Shown: positions 23,105 through 34,041 of the stretch, piece by piece
How the letters are laid out: the number at the start of each line of letters is the position of its first letter
Position numbering within the stretch: position 1 is the stretch's first letter
NCBI GenBank assembly: GCA_022494885.1
Contig: JAGVSM010003758.1
Coordinates: 248,001 to 312,000 of the forward strand
Direction of reading: 5' to 3'
DNA: 64,000 nucleotides
Source: Micrasema longulum
Lineage: Eukaryota > Arthropoda > Insecta > Trichoptera > Brachycentridae
Translations under genes and position numbers: made by a program
Notes under the pieces: model-generated
Databases searched by the model: none
What the model was told of the DNA's origin: nothing
Seen by the model: the letters and a program-made list of their open reading frames with translations, nothing else

Positions 23105-23590
23105 AGTTACAAAATGCATTTTTAGTATAAATTTTAAATCTGACAGAGTGATGTTGTTGTAGTCTATGTCTTTAAATTTTGTATTGTACACTAAAAAAGT
23201 CCTACGAAAAAAAGCATTTTTAACATACGATGTTTTACTTATTGGTACATAAAACAGGTGGTACCATCTACAAATCCTGGCTGGCACATGTATTGTTATT
23301 AAACTAAGCAGTTCTGCACAGTCAACTATTCCTGATATAAATTTGTGAAGCAATAGTTGGTCCGCTTACACACTACGGTATTGTAGATAAGTGATTCCAT
23401 GGTAGGTAGAGGTAGCGAGAGTTGATACATTAAAAATACCAGTTTGGTATTTTAGGTACTTAATAAATTTGTTTTGAATATTTTCTATTCTATGTAAGAT
23501 TTTTCTTGGTGATACGCTAGAAATAAGGTAAGGTAGAATTTCGGTTGACTGGAAGATATTGCTTTTAGCAATAAGTCCGCCAAAGTACTT
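23105..23590 (-). pseudogene. LINE ORF2 C-terminal fragment
   Basis: On the minus strand the frame reads SPRKILHRIENIQNKFIKYL, then a stop near 23345, then LLHKFISGIVDCAELLSLI and FYVPISKTSYVKNAFFRRTF, ending at the stop 23102-23104. The pattern (IQNKF, LHK...DC.ELL, VP.SKT.Y.KN.F) is the region after the RT domain in many insect LINEs. The RT core is not present. It is a dead fragment, of a different family from those at 2.5 and 13.2 kb. Confidence 0.7.
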
Positions 23591-24069
23591 ATTCTCTGTG
23601 CTTGAAGTTCTAAATGAATAAATTATTTAAAAATATATATTCATTAGATTTACAACCAAAGTTATGTGATAGTAAATTTTACCCGTTAAATTGCGATAAC
23701 TTCGACCTTTTAAAAAAAAAGAATTTCATTTTACCCAACAGTTTGCTAATAGTTTTCCAAGAGAAGAAAATGCTTCGTATTTTGAAAACAAAAAATACTA
23801 ATTAATTAAATAACTGAAATGGAGTAATATGACTTCAAACTTTTCCCGGAAATCGCACTTTTCACCCAAATATCCCTATTTTCTCCAAATAACAAATCGT
23901 TTAAAATATACTATGCATAACTTGAAAATAATGGCGGTTCACAATTTAATAAACTGCCCTTTAAACTAAAAACCGAAAAGTCGGATAGTAAATCTAAAAG
24001 CGTAGCAATTAAAAATATTACAGGAATCTAGGTGCGAAGGTTTTCACGGTCACTGTTACCAATGTCTAT
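23591..24069. other. No gene seen
   Basis: AT-rich; nothing recognised. Confidence 0.45.
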
Positions 24070-24172
24070 TTTTTGGTGATACCGCACACGTTGGATTACC
24101 CTGAGGATGGCTCCTGCAATGGTAGCTGAAACCTCGGAACAAATCCAACACACAGGCTATCACCCAAAAAAG
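24070..24172 (+). ncRNA. Structured hammerhead-like hairpin with long helix I
   Basis: Outer strands GGTGATA/TATCACC and GTTGGATT/AATCCAAC pair across the locus. Inside is CUGAGGA, one extra U, stem II GGCU/AGCU, and GAAA followed by ACCUCGG. The long helix I with internal loops is what natural extended hammerheads have. Stem III here (ACCUCGGA) is not a clean palindrome, and the expected U before the cleavage site is A, so activity is doubtful. Confidence 0.5.
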
Positions 24173-24682
24173 AGACATATTGATTACTGGAATCTTTTTG
24201 ATAGTTATTAGTATAATTTTCATAATAAGAGTATAATTAATACTGTGTCTTGTGTTTCTTTCATAATGCTTTCGTACTATTTTTGAAAAACTAAAATTAT
24301 ATATTGTCACAAAAATATTTTATTTTTATGAACCGTCCCAAAGGAGTTTTTTTATTTATTTTTATATCTCCTGGGAGTATAATATCTTGTTCACGTATTA
24401 TATGTTTGATTAATATATATCTTTTTTTTAATCGGTAAATAAATGTCAATTTAGTCAAGAGGGCATATTAAAACATACGTTTTATTAAAACAATAATTAC
24501 ACTTAGTTAAAATCGACTTATCATCTTTATATTTAATCAAGGAATAAATCTGTCATTTAAGGACAGCCTTTTAAATCATATTTCAAGGTTGTTCCGATTT
24601 ACCATTTGTATATTTCCAAAATTATGGTTTTATTAAATAGAATAAGTACTTACAATTAAAGTATTTTAATCTCACTAAATAA
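24173..24682. other. No gene seen
   Basis: AT-rich; the first bases may still belong to the repeat carrying the hairpin. Confidence 0.4.
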
Positions 24683-25007
24683 TCAAACAATGCAATAGCA
24701 ACACTTTTCTTTCATAATCCATGGAAAATTGATATTTAAAGACGTAACGGTTTCAATTTTAATTTTCGCGGCAATCTTTTTGACGTTTGGTCTCCCGCCA
24801 ATAGCTACAAGCGAGGTTACCCGCACGGCTGGCCTTATCAATGGCTGTAGCACAACTGAGGAATCGAGTATTGAGTATGAAAACATTGAAAACTTATGCA
24901 TTTTACTCCAGCGGAAGTCGCTACAAACTGTGACGGATGAATGTGTGTTGATGTTTATGTTTTTAATTACGTTAACCTGTATTTGTGTACCCAGTAGCAC
25001 GTGTTAA
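24683..25007. other. Less AT-biased patch with open frames on both strands
   Basis: Both strands are open for about 90-105 codons. The plus frame (24729-25007) starts with a hydrophobic segment and later has cysteines. The minus frame (24683-25000) contains PLIRPAVRVTSLVAIGGRPN. I do not recognise either and cannot say which strand, if any, is coding. It may be an exon or an unclassified repeat. Confidence 0.25.
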
Positions 25008-25785
25008 AAATGAAATTCATTCATTAGAAAAGACATTGGAATGAAGATTCAAGTTACCAATCGAATACAACGAATACATGTATTCGTAGGATTATAATAG
25101 TCAAGAAACCGCTTACGCACATCAAACTAAATTACGCCGTGTGGTGTCGTTTCTGAATACTGTTGGGATTAAAAGGCAAAAGGGTGGGATCGCGTTTCAT
25201 GTGTAAGTAGAGAATTCACAAATAATGTTATTTATGGCGGTTATTTTGTTAGTATTTCCACTGTAGGTTTCACGGTAGCAAACTGTATTAATTTCTTAAT
25301 TACAAAATGATTATTCAATGTTTTTTTTTGCGTTTGCCTAATACATTATTTGTTTTTTTTTAGTCAAGTCGGTAAAATATTTTTTGTGGTAAAACATAAC
25401 ATAACAAAAAAATGTGTTTTTATAATTGATTGTACACGACCATTTCGGAAAGGGGGGTGAGTGTATATTTCGTTGAAAAACTAAGATCTACAAGAAGAGC
25501 TTATAATGACGTCACAAAAAAAAAACTGGGGATTAGAAAAATATTTGAATCATCATTGAGTGACATCAAAATACACTAAAATAATAAGATATTTTGACTT
25601 AACATTTATGATAGCAGGTAAATGTAAATTATTTTTTTTAATCCACAAAACTTACTCAGTTTATTCTAACAAAACCAAAGAAACTGAATTATTTTTAATA
25701 TTTTATTTCAAAGTAATGTCAAAATAAAATCCGTTCACATTTGACAATAACGTTTGAAATAAATTTACATAAAAAATATGAATAA
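25008..25785. other. No gene seen
   Basis: AT-rich; nothing recognised. Confidence 0.45.
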
Positions 25786-25968
25786 CCCGCTAAGCCTCTC
25801 CTTGAGAGGCTTGTCAGCAAGTGGGAAATAGAAATATACCACAACACCCAGACCAATTGAGGAAAAATCTTTCTTGATTTTTTTCTTGCCACTGGCGGGA
25901 ATCGAACCCACGACGCAAGTTTCACAGTTAGCTATCTTACTAACTGTGCCACGGCGCCTGTTGTCTTA
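25786..25968 (-). mobile_element. tRNA-derived SINE (family V relative)
   Basis: In the minus sense: GGCGCCGTGGCACAGTTAG (box A), GGGTTCGATTCCCGCC (box B), then a body ending near GGTGTTGTGGTATATTTC. Both Pol III boxes are well kept. The body resembles family V (compare 47544), but the head is a different tRNA-like sequence. Confidence 0.75.
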
Positions 25969-27046
25969 CATATTGTTTAATACTTAAAGATTTATCTTTT
26001 ATAAGGACGTGGAAAAAACACTGCTGTTTTTTTTAAATCAATGGTGTGTTTATACCGTAAGCATATAAATATTTGACATTGAAAAACAGGACTTGATTTG
26101 AATATTGACTGAATAATTTTCTCTGCCCTATGATTACAAATAATCAAGGTTACGATCCGAACAATTATTCAAGATCCATTAAATAAATAAACAGACATCA
26201 TTTTAGCAAATGCTTCTGATTATATATTACCTAAAATCACATAGTAAAAATCGAACGTTCATTACATCCAATATTGAAAAATAGTTAACAAAAACTAGAC
26301 ATCGAGATGACAGTAAAGCTTTTTGTTGAATACACACACAATACATAAAAAATAGTAAAAAAATAAATAAACCCGAGAAGTAATTGAGTTTATAAATATA
26401 AGTATGTCCACCCAATTAAAAAAAATATTTTTTTTCTACAAAAAGTAGAGAAAAAAATATGATTATTTCAGTCATCCTTGCGTTTGATATTTATTAACTC
26501 AATTTATCTCTTCTGTGGCTGTGATGGCACACTAGTCTTCATACGATACTAGACTTCAAAAATCTCTCTCTTTTTTTTTTTTATGACTAAGTTTTATTTT
26601 TCGTAATCTTTAAATGGACATTTTCACACCGGATTTGGAAAGCAAAATTTGTATAACTATACTGTATATAAAAAATATTTAACCTTGCTACGCGAAGAAT
26701 GAATGTGACGTCAATTCAGCATATAAGAAAGCACGAAGATAGAACTGATAACAAGAAAGACAGAGACGCTGTTCTGTGGCTGGTGTTTGTGAGACTTTTC
26801 TCACTGTGAGATCCAGTCGGTCATTGACAGTGATGGGGGATGCACGCACGCGCGTAAGATGACTGGTGCTTTTAGGATTTTAAATTTATTTTGCTTTAAC
26901 GGGGGTTACTTATCTGTTAATTTTTATAAATTATGTATTGGGAATTATTGAACAGTATGTTTCTACGTTTTTATTTTTATTCAAAAGTCTGAACTTTAGA
27001 CTATTCCGTCTTGTGCTGTTATTCTTGTATGTCTTTTAAGAGTAAT
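25969..27046. other. No gene seen
   Basis: AT-rich except for about 26700-26880, which has GTGACGTCA and GCACGCACGCGCG. I could not assign a function. Confidence 0.4.
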
Positions 27047-27052
27047 TAAAGG

Positions 27053-27140
27053 CCAGGCCTGGCCAACCCAAATTGCACCCCGGGCTGCATTGACGCCCTT
27101 AAATTTTCCCAAGGGCCGCACATACATTTTTTTACTACAA
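27053..27140 (+). mobile_element. hAT-like terminal fragment
   Basis: CAGGCCTGGCCAACCC followed by GCACCCCGGGCTGC and AAGGGCCGCACAT resembles the 5' terminus of hAT elements. No matching right end or TSD was found. Confidence 0.4.
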
Positions 27141-27741
27141 CGAATTTCATACTTATTGATTTTTATTTAGTATTATGAAAAAAAATGAATGCAGAAGTAA
27201 TCTAAAAGCACATTCAGAGTAATTGTGGAAAAAAAACAATACTACAAACAGATATGAAAAGAAAATCCACATTGAACCAACAGAAAAATGTATTTGCATA
27301 GTTATAAACTATTTTAACATCAAAATTATTAATAAAGACTTTTTATAAAATAAAACCAATTATCAATGACCACTTCTTTCAGTGCGAGATTTGGGTTTTG
27401 TTTCGCCAACTTAATTTTTCTTCTATTTCAATTGTTAAAGTTGCACACCTTAACTGGTTTTCCAGATCAACGTCTGTTATTGACGCCCTATTTTTATTTT
27501 TACTGTTTCATTTTGGAAAAAAAACGTATGTATAAGTAGAGCTAAAGGCGCTTATAATATTTTGGGCAAAACATCTTATATTAGGAATTTTTGTTTTTAT
27601 TATGTACTTACTATTAAAATCTATTTTTGGAATCGTGGCGTTTATATTCTTTAGTTCAATATTGCATTGTAGGTAAATTAATTCCATTTGTAAGGTTTCT
27701 GAAACAGTGAAACATCAACACCAAATATATATATATAAAAA
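27141..27741. other. No gene seen
   Basis: AT-rich; probably the body of the fragment to the left, without a recognisable frame. Confidence 0.35.
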
Positions 27742-28248
27742 CTAGCGGACCCAACAGACGTTGTCCTGCCCGAACGTTGGCTTGCCTTCTATCATCTTGG
27801 AAAAATACTTTGCATCTAGGTACTTGTTTGTGCTTAAATTCCAAAACTAAAAATTGTTGATATTAAAAAAATATTGAATTTAAGTGGGTACTTGTTTATG
27901 GTTGAATTCCAAAACATAAAATAAATCTATTTTCAAATATGGCATTCTATTTGCAAACGTCAAACTCCGGTCGTCTCACCAACAAAGTGGTGTACTTATG
28001 TAGGAATACGATTTTTAAAAATGTATTGAATTTAATATTATTTTAGTGCTACCAAAAATCTAATAAAAAGAAATAAATGGGTAGAAATTATAAGGAATTT
28101 AAGGAAAGAATCTGATTGAGCTCCACAAAAAACAAATGCTGTTTGTAAACATTCAAAAACAAACTTTTTTAATTTACAAAAAAACAACATATTTCTATTT
28201 TTTTGCAAATGCATGCTCCTCGAATGCAACCCTGGTAGATTGATAAAT
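27742..28248 (-). mobile_element. Non-autonomous Helitron, 5'-truncated
   Basis: On the minus strand it ends ACAACGTCTGTTGGGTCCGC-TAG followed by T, the CTAG|T 3' end of this Helitron family. The body (GTTTACAAACAGCATTTG and neighbours) matches the three fuller copies. Sequence similarity stops near 28248, so the 5' end is lost. Confidence 0.7.
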
Positions 28249-28379
28249 AGATAGATATTATACTGTTCTTAAAAAAATCTTTAAAAAATCTTTGATTATT
28301 GAAAAATATTTACGAGTACAAGAAAATAACATTTTTATATGTATGAACTTATATGTATTTATTTAATATTTAATATATT

Positions 28380-28820
28380 TTCACATATTACAACAGAGAT
28401 GAAGAACATTTAAGAGAAGGTAATATAGAAGTCTAGGCATCTACAGGGCTTATGACCTGTCAATGGCTGGTTTAAGTGGCCACTTTACACACTGTGTAAC
28501 ATTCACCATTCTCCCTTTATTTGAACATCTATATTTCTTCAATCCTTTCATCTGTTGATGTTTGTGAAGTTAAAGAGCTGAAACCTTTATTCATGCGGGT
28601 CAGATTCATCTAATTGAATTATTTCACCTACATACTAGGCAACGCCTGAAAATGTTATTTTTTCAATTTCTATACTTCTTCATGGACCAGGTAATTTATC
28701 AACAATATTTCTCTTAAATGTTCTTCATCTCTGTTGTAATATGTTAATATAAACAGCTCCACAGGGAGTTGAATCCAGTCCTTGTCTACAAAAATTTGGA
28801 CAAACTCAAAATATTGTTAA
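28380..28820 (+). repeat. Family A repeat with inverted tail (34-bp terminal inverted repeat)
   Basis: Starts ATATTACAACAGAGATGAAG and runs through the usual body. The tail segment is inverted relative to other copies, so TTCATCTCTGTTGTAATATG mirrors the start at 28384/28743. After it comes GGAGTTGAATCCAGTCC in reverse sense. Confidence 0.75.
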
Positions 28821-28825
28821 TATAT

Positions 28826-28965
28826 TTTCTTTACTAATTTTGTATACTTTGTGAAAATCTGTTATTGGTTCTGAGTTTATACACTATATCTGTTTGTTTA
28901 CTATAAACATGTATTTAGAACTGTTGATTTCCCAAATATAATAAAATAAAATAAATAAATAAATA
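28826..28965 (+). repeat. Repeat shared with 22786-22905, ending in (AAAT)n
   Basis: TCTGTTATTGGTTCTGAG and ACACTATATCTGTTTGTTTA match 22786-22905 in reverse. It ends in (AAAT)n at 28938-28965, probably a retroelement tail. Confidence 0.6.
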
Positions 28966-29230
28966 AATAATACCATCATAACTGGAACAAGGGACATTCA
29001 ATGTTCCGATCCGCCGTTTGCGAAATAATAATGTGCTGTTCCTTGATTGGCACGGCACAAACTATGGCTTGTATTCACCGATGTCCTGATTGTGTCGCAT
29101 TGTAAACTCGAGACAGGATATGGACTTTTTTAGTGTTTTTCTAGATTTAAAAAATTACTAAAATAAACCAGGTATTATCAGGAGGTAGTTATTATTTTTT
29201 TTTTATCCTACATTAATTTTAATGTAGTTT
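28966..29230 (+). pseudogene. LINE C-terminal fragment, same family as 39732
   Basis: FNVPIRRLRNNNVLFLDWHG and TNYGLYSPMS, then a stop, then LCRIVNSRQDMDFF on the plus strand. The nearly identical string at 39.8-40.0 kb shows these are two copies of one LINE. Only the last part of the protein is present, with in-frame stops. Confidence 0.75.
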
Positions 29231-29828
29231 TATTTAAAAAAAAATATTGTACCTGTTTATATCATATATATATGTAAAAGAAATGTATTTAATGTAGTTA
29301 AATGAACTGAAAAAGTTCGTAAATAAATAAAATACATACCTAAATAAATTAGTACGAAGACGCATTGAATGCGTGCTGTACCTACTAAGAAAATCAATGA
29401 AATAAAAATACGTCTTTTAAAATAGGCTGACGTAAAGTTTTTATTTCCGTACCTACGCAATAATTGAATTTAACATTTGAAATACAATTTACGTAATTTT
29501 GGATGCAGTTTATGTGGTAACATTTTTAATAATAAATTACACCGGAGATTTGTATTCTGTATTCTTTCCGACAACCTATCTATCACGGCTCAATTTGATT
29601 TGAAATGTAATATTTTTATTCAAATGTTTATATATAAAAACATGTATTACTTTTTTAACACCATAACACCTCCGGTGGCGGTTATCCAATAATTATAGTA
29701 GTATATTAGAGCACACAAAATCCAGACTTGAGAAAAATCACGTTTAATATTTTTTGATGTAATAACTTATATTTACATATAAGTTATTAATTTAAAAAAT
29801 ACTTGGTACACTTCCACTTATTTATTTT
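29231..29828. other. No gene seen
   Basis: AT-rich; nothing recognised. Confidence 0.45.
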
Positions 29829-29873
29829 GACCAATAAGCGCTTTCACCCTCTGATGGGCATCTTCAGACTGGT
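29829..29873 (-). ncRNA. Best-preserved hammerhead-like ribozyme motif
   Basis: Minus strand order: helix I strand ACCAGU; core CUGAAGA; one extra U; stem II GCCC-AUCAGAG-GGU with G-U closing; GAAA; palindrome AGCGCU forming stem III only between two molecules; cleavage base U; helix I return strand AUUGGU. Helix I is six uninterrupted pairs (one G-U). Every conserved core base is present. The extra base between A9 and stem II departs from the consensus. The arrangement fits a dimeric type I hammerhead as described in retroelements. Confidence 0.65.
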
Positions 29874-30449
29874 GAATATTATACAGTGTAAGGGTAATTT
29901 ATGTAAAACTAAATATTATCTTAAGTGTAGGTACATTTAAAAATAAGTTGAAAAAGATACAATACGCAATATTGCAATGGAACAGAGTGAGACAAATTAT
30001 TGAAACATGTGTTGGCGGCGGTGTACTTTAAGAAAATATTCTATTACTTTGAAATATATTTATTGTTTTATTACAATGTACAGGGTCTAACTAAGGGGGC
30101 TAATAAGGGTGAGTTTTTAAATTCTATCTGCTGATTTATTAAAATTCTATCGCTATTATTTTTTATCCTATTTATTTCTAAAATTTCTAATCTATCTAAC
30201 TTTTGACCTTTATGTCCTACATGTAAAATTTTTATGTTTTTTGTTTTATCAAAAGTATGTAAAAAATGTAAAAACAAAAAAAAATATTTTTATCTCACTG
30301 AGAATAAAACCAATCATCCGTGTGTAAGGCCTTACTATTTTTACTACAAGAACCTGAATTCCTTATTATTATTTATTTGTACGTCCAGTAAGTAATTTAC
30401 AAGGACGACATAGGTATATTACATCATATTAAAAATAAATAATATTGTA
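29874..30449. other. No gene seen
   Basis: AT-rich; short open frames without domain. Confidence 0.45.
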
Positions 30450-31115
30450 TCTTCATTTATATAATTCCTCTGTACGTGTAATGTCACCGAACTCCTCCTA
30501 AACGGCTTAACCGATTTACGTGCGGTTTTCAGAGAAATATAGATCTTCGCGCTGTGCGTGTTCGTAGATATTAAAATTTTCAATCCAATATGTAAAAAAG
30601 AAGTAAGGAGCATAAATGGTTTATTCATCGATATACCAGGGTTGCATTCGAGGAGAATACATTTACAAAAAAAAAAACATGTTTGTGTATAAAAAAAATT
30701 GTTTTTGAATGTTTACAAACAGCATTTGTTTTTTGTGGATCTAAATCAGATTCTTTTCTTAAATTTGTTTTGATTTCTATCCATTTATTTATTTTTACTG
30801 GATTTTTGGTAATACTAAAATAATATTAAATTCAATACATTTTTAAAAATCGTATGCTAACATAAGTACACCCCTCTGTTGGTGAGAAGACCGGAGTTTG
30901 ACGTTTGCAAAAAGAATGACATATTTGAAAAAAATATATATATGTTTTGGAATTCAACTATAAACAAGTATCTAGGTACCTACTTACATTCATTTTGGAA
31001 TTTAATCACAAACAAGTACCTAGGTACCTGGTTATCAATGAAAAGTCTTTTTCCAAGGTAATAAATAGCAGGCAAGCCAACGTTCGGGCAGGACAACGTC
31101 TGTCGGGTCCGCTAG
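30450..31115 (+). mobile_element. Non-autonomous Helitron, 666 bp
   Basis: Starts TCTTCATTTATATAATTCC after an A, and ends GTCGGGTCCGCTAG before a T: the TC...CTAG structure inserted between A and T. It has no target duplication and no coding capacity. The 5' region carries CTCCTAAACGGCTTAACCG. The copies at 48633 and 55340 have the same ends and body. Confidence 0.8.
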
Positions 31116-32703
31116 TAGTATATAAATATAAACAAAACGATTGATATAACATTAACCCTTTGCTCTCTGTCGGTACAAATGTGTCCAGGTGTAAAATTAC
31201 TTTTATCCATATCTCTTATATGAGAACGCATTTGAGGCAACCTATCACTGGATGTAAATATTTGGTAATTTTTGAGTAGTTTAGGTTATTTTGAACTAAT
31301 TAACTAAGTTTCAAAAAATTACCTATGGGGATCAGTTTTGCGTAGAGCTGTCACCCGTGTGATTATGTAAAATAAAATCTGCATTACAATGTGATCCAAT
31401 TATGATATAAAGTGATAGTTTACAATTATGATAGAGAGTAGGTAATCTTTTATTGTTTCAAATATTTTTGTCGTTTGATTATGCGGGTTTTTCATTTATT
31501 TTTGTAAATATGTAGTATTAGAAAAAAAACTATTTTTATTCCCTGACGGTACAAATGAGTATCACAAAAAAATATACGTTTTCAAGCTATAAACAAGATA
31601 ATTCAAAATTAAAAAGTTCAAATACTCTACTAAATTTATGCTCAAGGAACAGGAGCTAAGAAAGAGAGGGAGCAAAATTTCACTAGGCTGAAATGGAAGA
31701 GGGGGAGAGATGGTTATTGCTGAATTTGATTCAGTGACCGCTTGAAGGAAGACAACTTGGTATCAAAAATGTCAAGACTTAAATATTTTACATTGTATCC
31801 TTTTGTTTTCTTTATTTGAAAAAAACGGGCACAACGTACGTTGACACCTAATTAACTCATTTCACATTCATTCACAATCAGATATTAAGCTAGTTAAGAA
31901 CTATTTGTAAGTGTTTATTTATAGTAATGTTAAAATTATCATCATTCATTATATTTCTTTGTTGGTGTTTAATTTTTGTTACATTATTTAAAAAAATTGC
32001 TTTTTAAAATTACAGTAGGGATATATCACACTCTACGAATACCCAAAAATATATGAAATGGAGTTAGAAAAAATAATTGTTGTTTCAAAATCAATATGGA
32101 TGATGTGAAGAAATGTTTTCATACATAACTTTAAAAAAGAAATCATAAAAATCTGTCACTAGAAAACTGCGACTTGTTTGTTGATAATTGTGATGTCAAG
32201 ATTCGTGACGATGTTCTATAAAAATTTGAACGGTTAGAAACAAAATTTAAAATTAACATAAATCGTGACGTAATAGGGGCACGGCCAATGCATTTTATAT
32301 CTGATTATTGTGATATCGTGTACATATTTTTTTTTTAATTTCTAAATATTATTCTTAAAAAAAAAATCTTGCTTCTCATAAAGAAGTTAGTAGTAATTAT
32401 TATTATATTAATAGTGTAATCATATGTTTTAATGTAAAGAGGTTCTTCACAACAAGCCATATAAAATAGCTTGGTGAATCCAGTAACAAAAAAATGAAAA
32501 AAAATATGTACCTGTATATTATATGAAAAAGAATATATATACAAGTATTTTTTTTATTTTTTATTTCTGTACGTATATTTTTGTTGTATGTATATTGTTA
32601 TTCCTTTCTGTTTTTGTTGTTTTAATGTTCTTTTTAATGTTAATTTATAAATCTATGTAACTTGTTTTTGGCCGATGTTATCATGTTTTTGGAGAAGACC
32701 TTA
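31116..32703. other. No gene seen
   Basis: AT-rich. Bases 32560-32690 resemble 42500-42640 (TTTCTGTTTTTGTTGTTT and TGTAACT-GTTTTT), probably two LINE 3' tails. Confidence 0.4.
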
Positions 32704-32775
32704 GGGTTAGTCAAGGGAAAAATTAATTAGTTTTTTCTAAAAATTAATTTTTTCCCTTGATTAGTCAAGGGAAAA
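32704..32775. repeat. Inverted repeat AGTCAAGGGAAAAA
   Basis: TAGTCAAGGGAAAAATTAAT is mirrored by ATTAATTTTTTCCCTTGA, and AGTCAAGGGAAAAA then recurs in direct orientation. This is a small hairpin, possibly the end of a MITE. Confidence 0.6.
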
Positions 32776-33230
32776 AAAATACTCGGCAGTATTTTGTTGA
32801 CCCTTACTACTTAAAAAATGTTTTAAAAAATGGTGATATTTTTCTATTATCGTTTAAAAAAATAAAATAATCAATAAATTTTAAAAATGTACCAGCCCAT
32901 ACATTATGTAATCTAACATCTCTACAATAAAAGATACGAGAAAAAAATACTTTGTTATTCAGAGAATGGAGTCTGCCAAGTTTGATAAATAAAAATACGA
33001 AACTTGATCCTAGAAAGTGTAGAATTGGACTGTCAAGCAATTTATTTCTTCAATGCAGTGCAAAGACCCTCACTCGAAATTCCGCAATTCGCTTTCATAA
33101 TGGCGATTCATTGGACGTTTTTTGCGACCTCGCGTTATCGTTATAGACGAATAATGAAGCAACTTTTACAACATGCTCTCGATAACTTCTTCCATGTCAA
33201 TTACGCGAGTGTCGATAATAAGTTACTTAT

Positions 33231-33465
33231 TCAGGGCCCCGATTACAACGGGAAGTTGACAGAGTTATATTCAACTATCTATAAAGAAAAACCGATATCT
33301 GTGTACAAAAATGAGTATATTTGTATGTACGTTTAAAATATCTTTGTCGGTAACCTATAATTGAACATGTTTAGAAAAAAAAATGGGGCATTTTATGCTT
33401 TTCATACAGAAAACTTAATTTTACTTTGTAGATAAAATTGAAGATAAATTTTAACTTCCTATCAG
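33231..33465 (+). repeat. MITE-C repeat, copy 1
   Basis: Begins CAGGGCCCCGATTAC followed by GGGAAGTT, and shares GTACA-AAATGAGTAT and TTCATACAGAAAACTTAATT with the copy at 48098 in the opposite sense. The right terminal repeat is truncated after AACTTCC. Confidence 0.65.
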
Positions 33466-33605
33466 AATACGTACCCTAGTATCCGATTTTCGCTCTCTAA
33501 GTGGAGCATGTTATAGAGTCCACACATTGTCCTTACGCATTTCTCAGATCATGCATTCTTCCATCTCATGTTCGCGAACACAACTTCAGATATCAATTGA
33601 TTATT

Positions 33606-34041
33606 TAACATCACATATTATATGACTCATAAGTCACTTAAGCTAGAGGGATTCCTTGCAAGAGTAATCAAACCCGAAAATTCTTATGGCCTATCTACGT
33701 TTATATATGAGTTAGATATTCGCAGTAATCTTAAATTTTCATACGTATGAAGTCCGCAGTATCAATTGATAGAATCGATTTAAAAAAGTTATTAAAGTGG
33801 TTAAAAAATTTAAAACAGTTATTTTAAATCACAGATTATATGACTCATAAGTCACTTAAGCTAGAGGGATTCCTCGCAAGAGTAATCAAACCCGAAAATT
33901 CTTATGGCCTATCTACGTTTATATATGAGTTTGATATTCGCAGTAATCTTAAATTTTCATACGTATGAAGTCCGCAGTATTAATTGATAGAATCGATTAA
34001 AAAAAGTTATTAAAGTGGTTAAAAAATTTAAAACAGTATTT
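33606..34041. repeat. Recent tandem duplication, two 218-bp units
   Basis: The string TATGACTCATAAGTCACTTA starts at 33621 and again at 33839, a period of 218 bp. The units differ at only a handful of positions, so the duplication is young. No coding or repeat-family match was seen. Confidence 0.85.

Noticed and set aside
24729..25007. Secreted small protein with signal peptide
   Set aside because: Hydrophobic start is suggestive, but the opposite strand is equally open and no family is recognised; kept only as an unassigned patch.
26700..26880. CRE-like GTGACGTCA and CpG-containing patch as promoter of a gene
   Set aside because: No coding sequence follows on either strand within several hundred bases.
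33004..33336. 110-codon plus-strand open frame
   Set aside because: Its C-terminal third lies in MITE-C and the overlapping frame 32952-33146 is equally open; no domain recognised.
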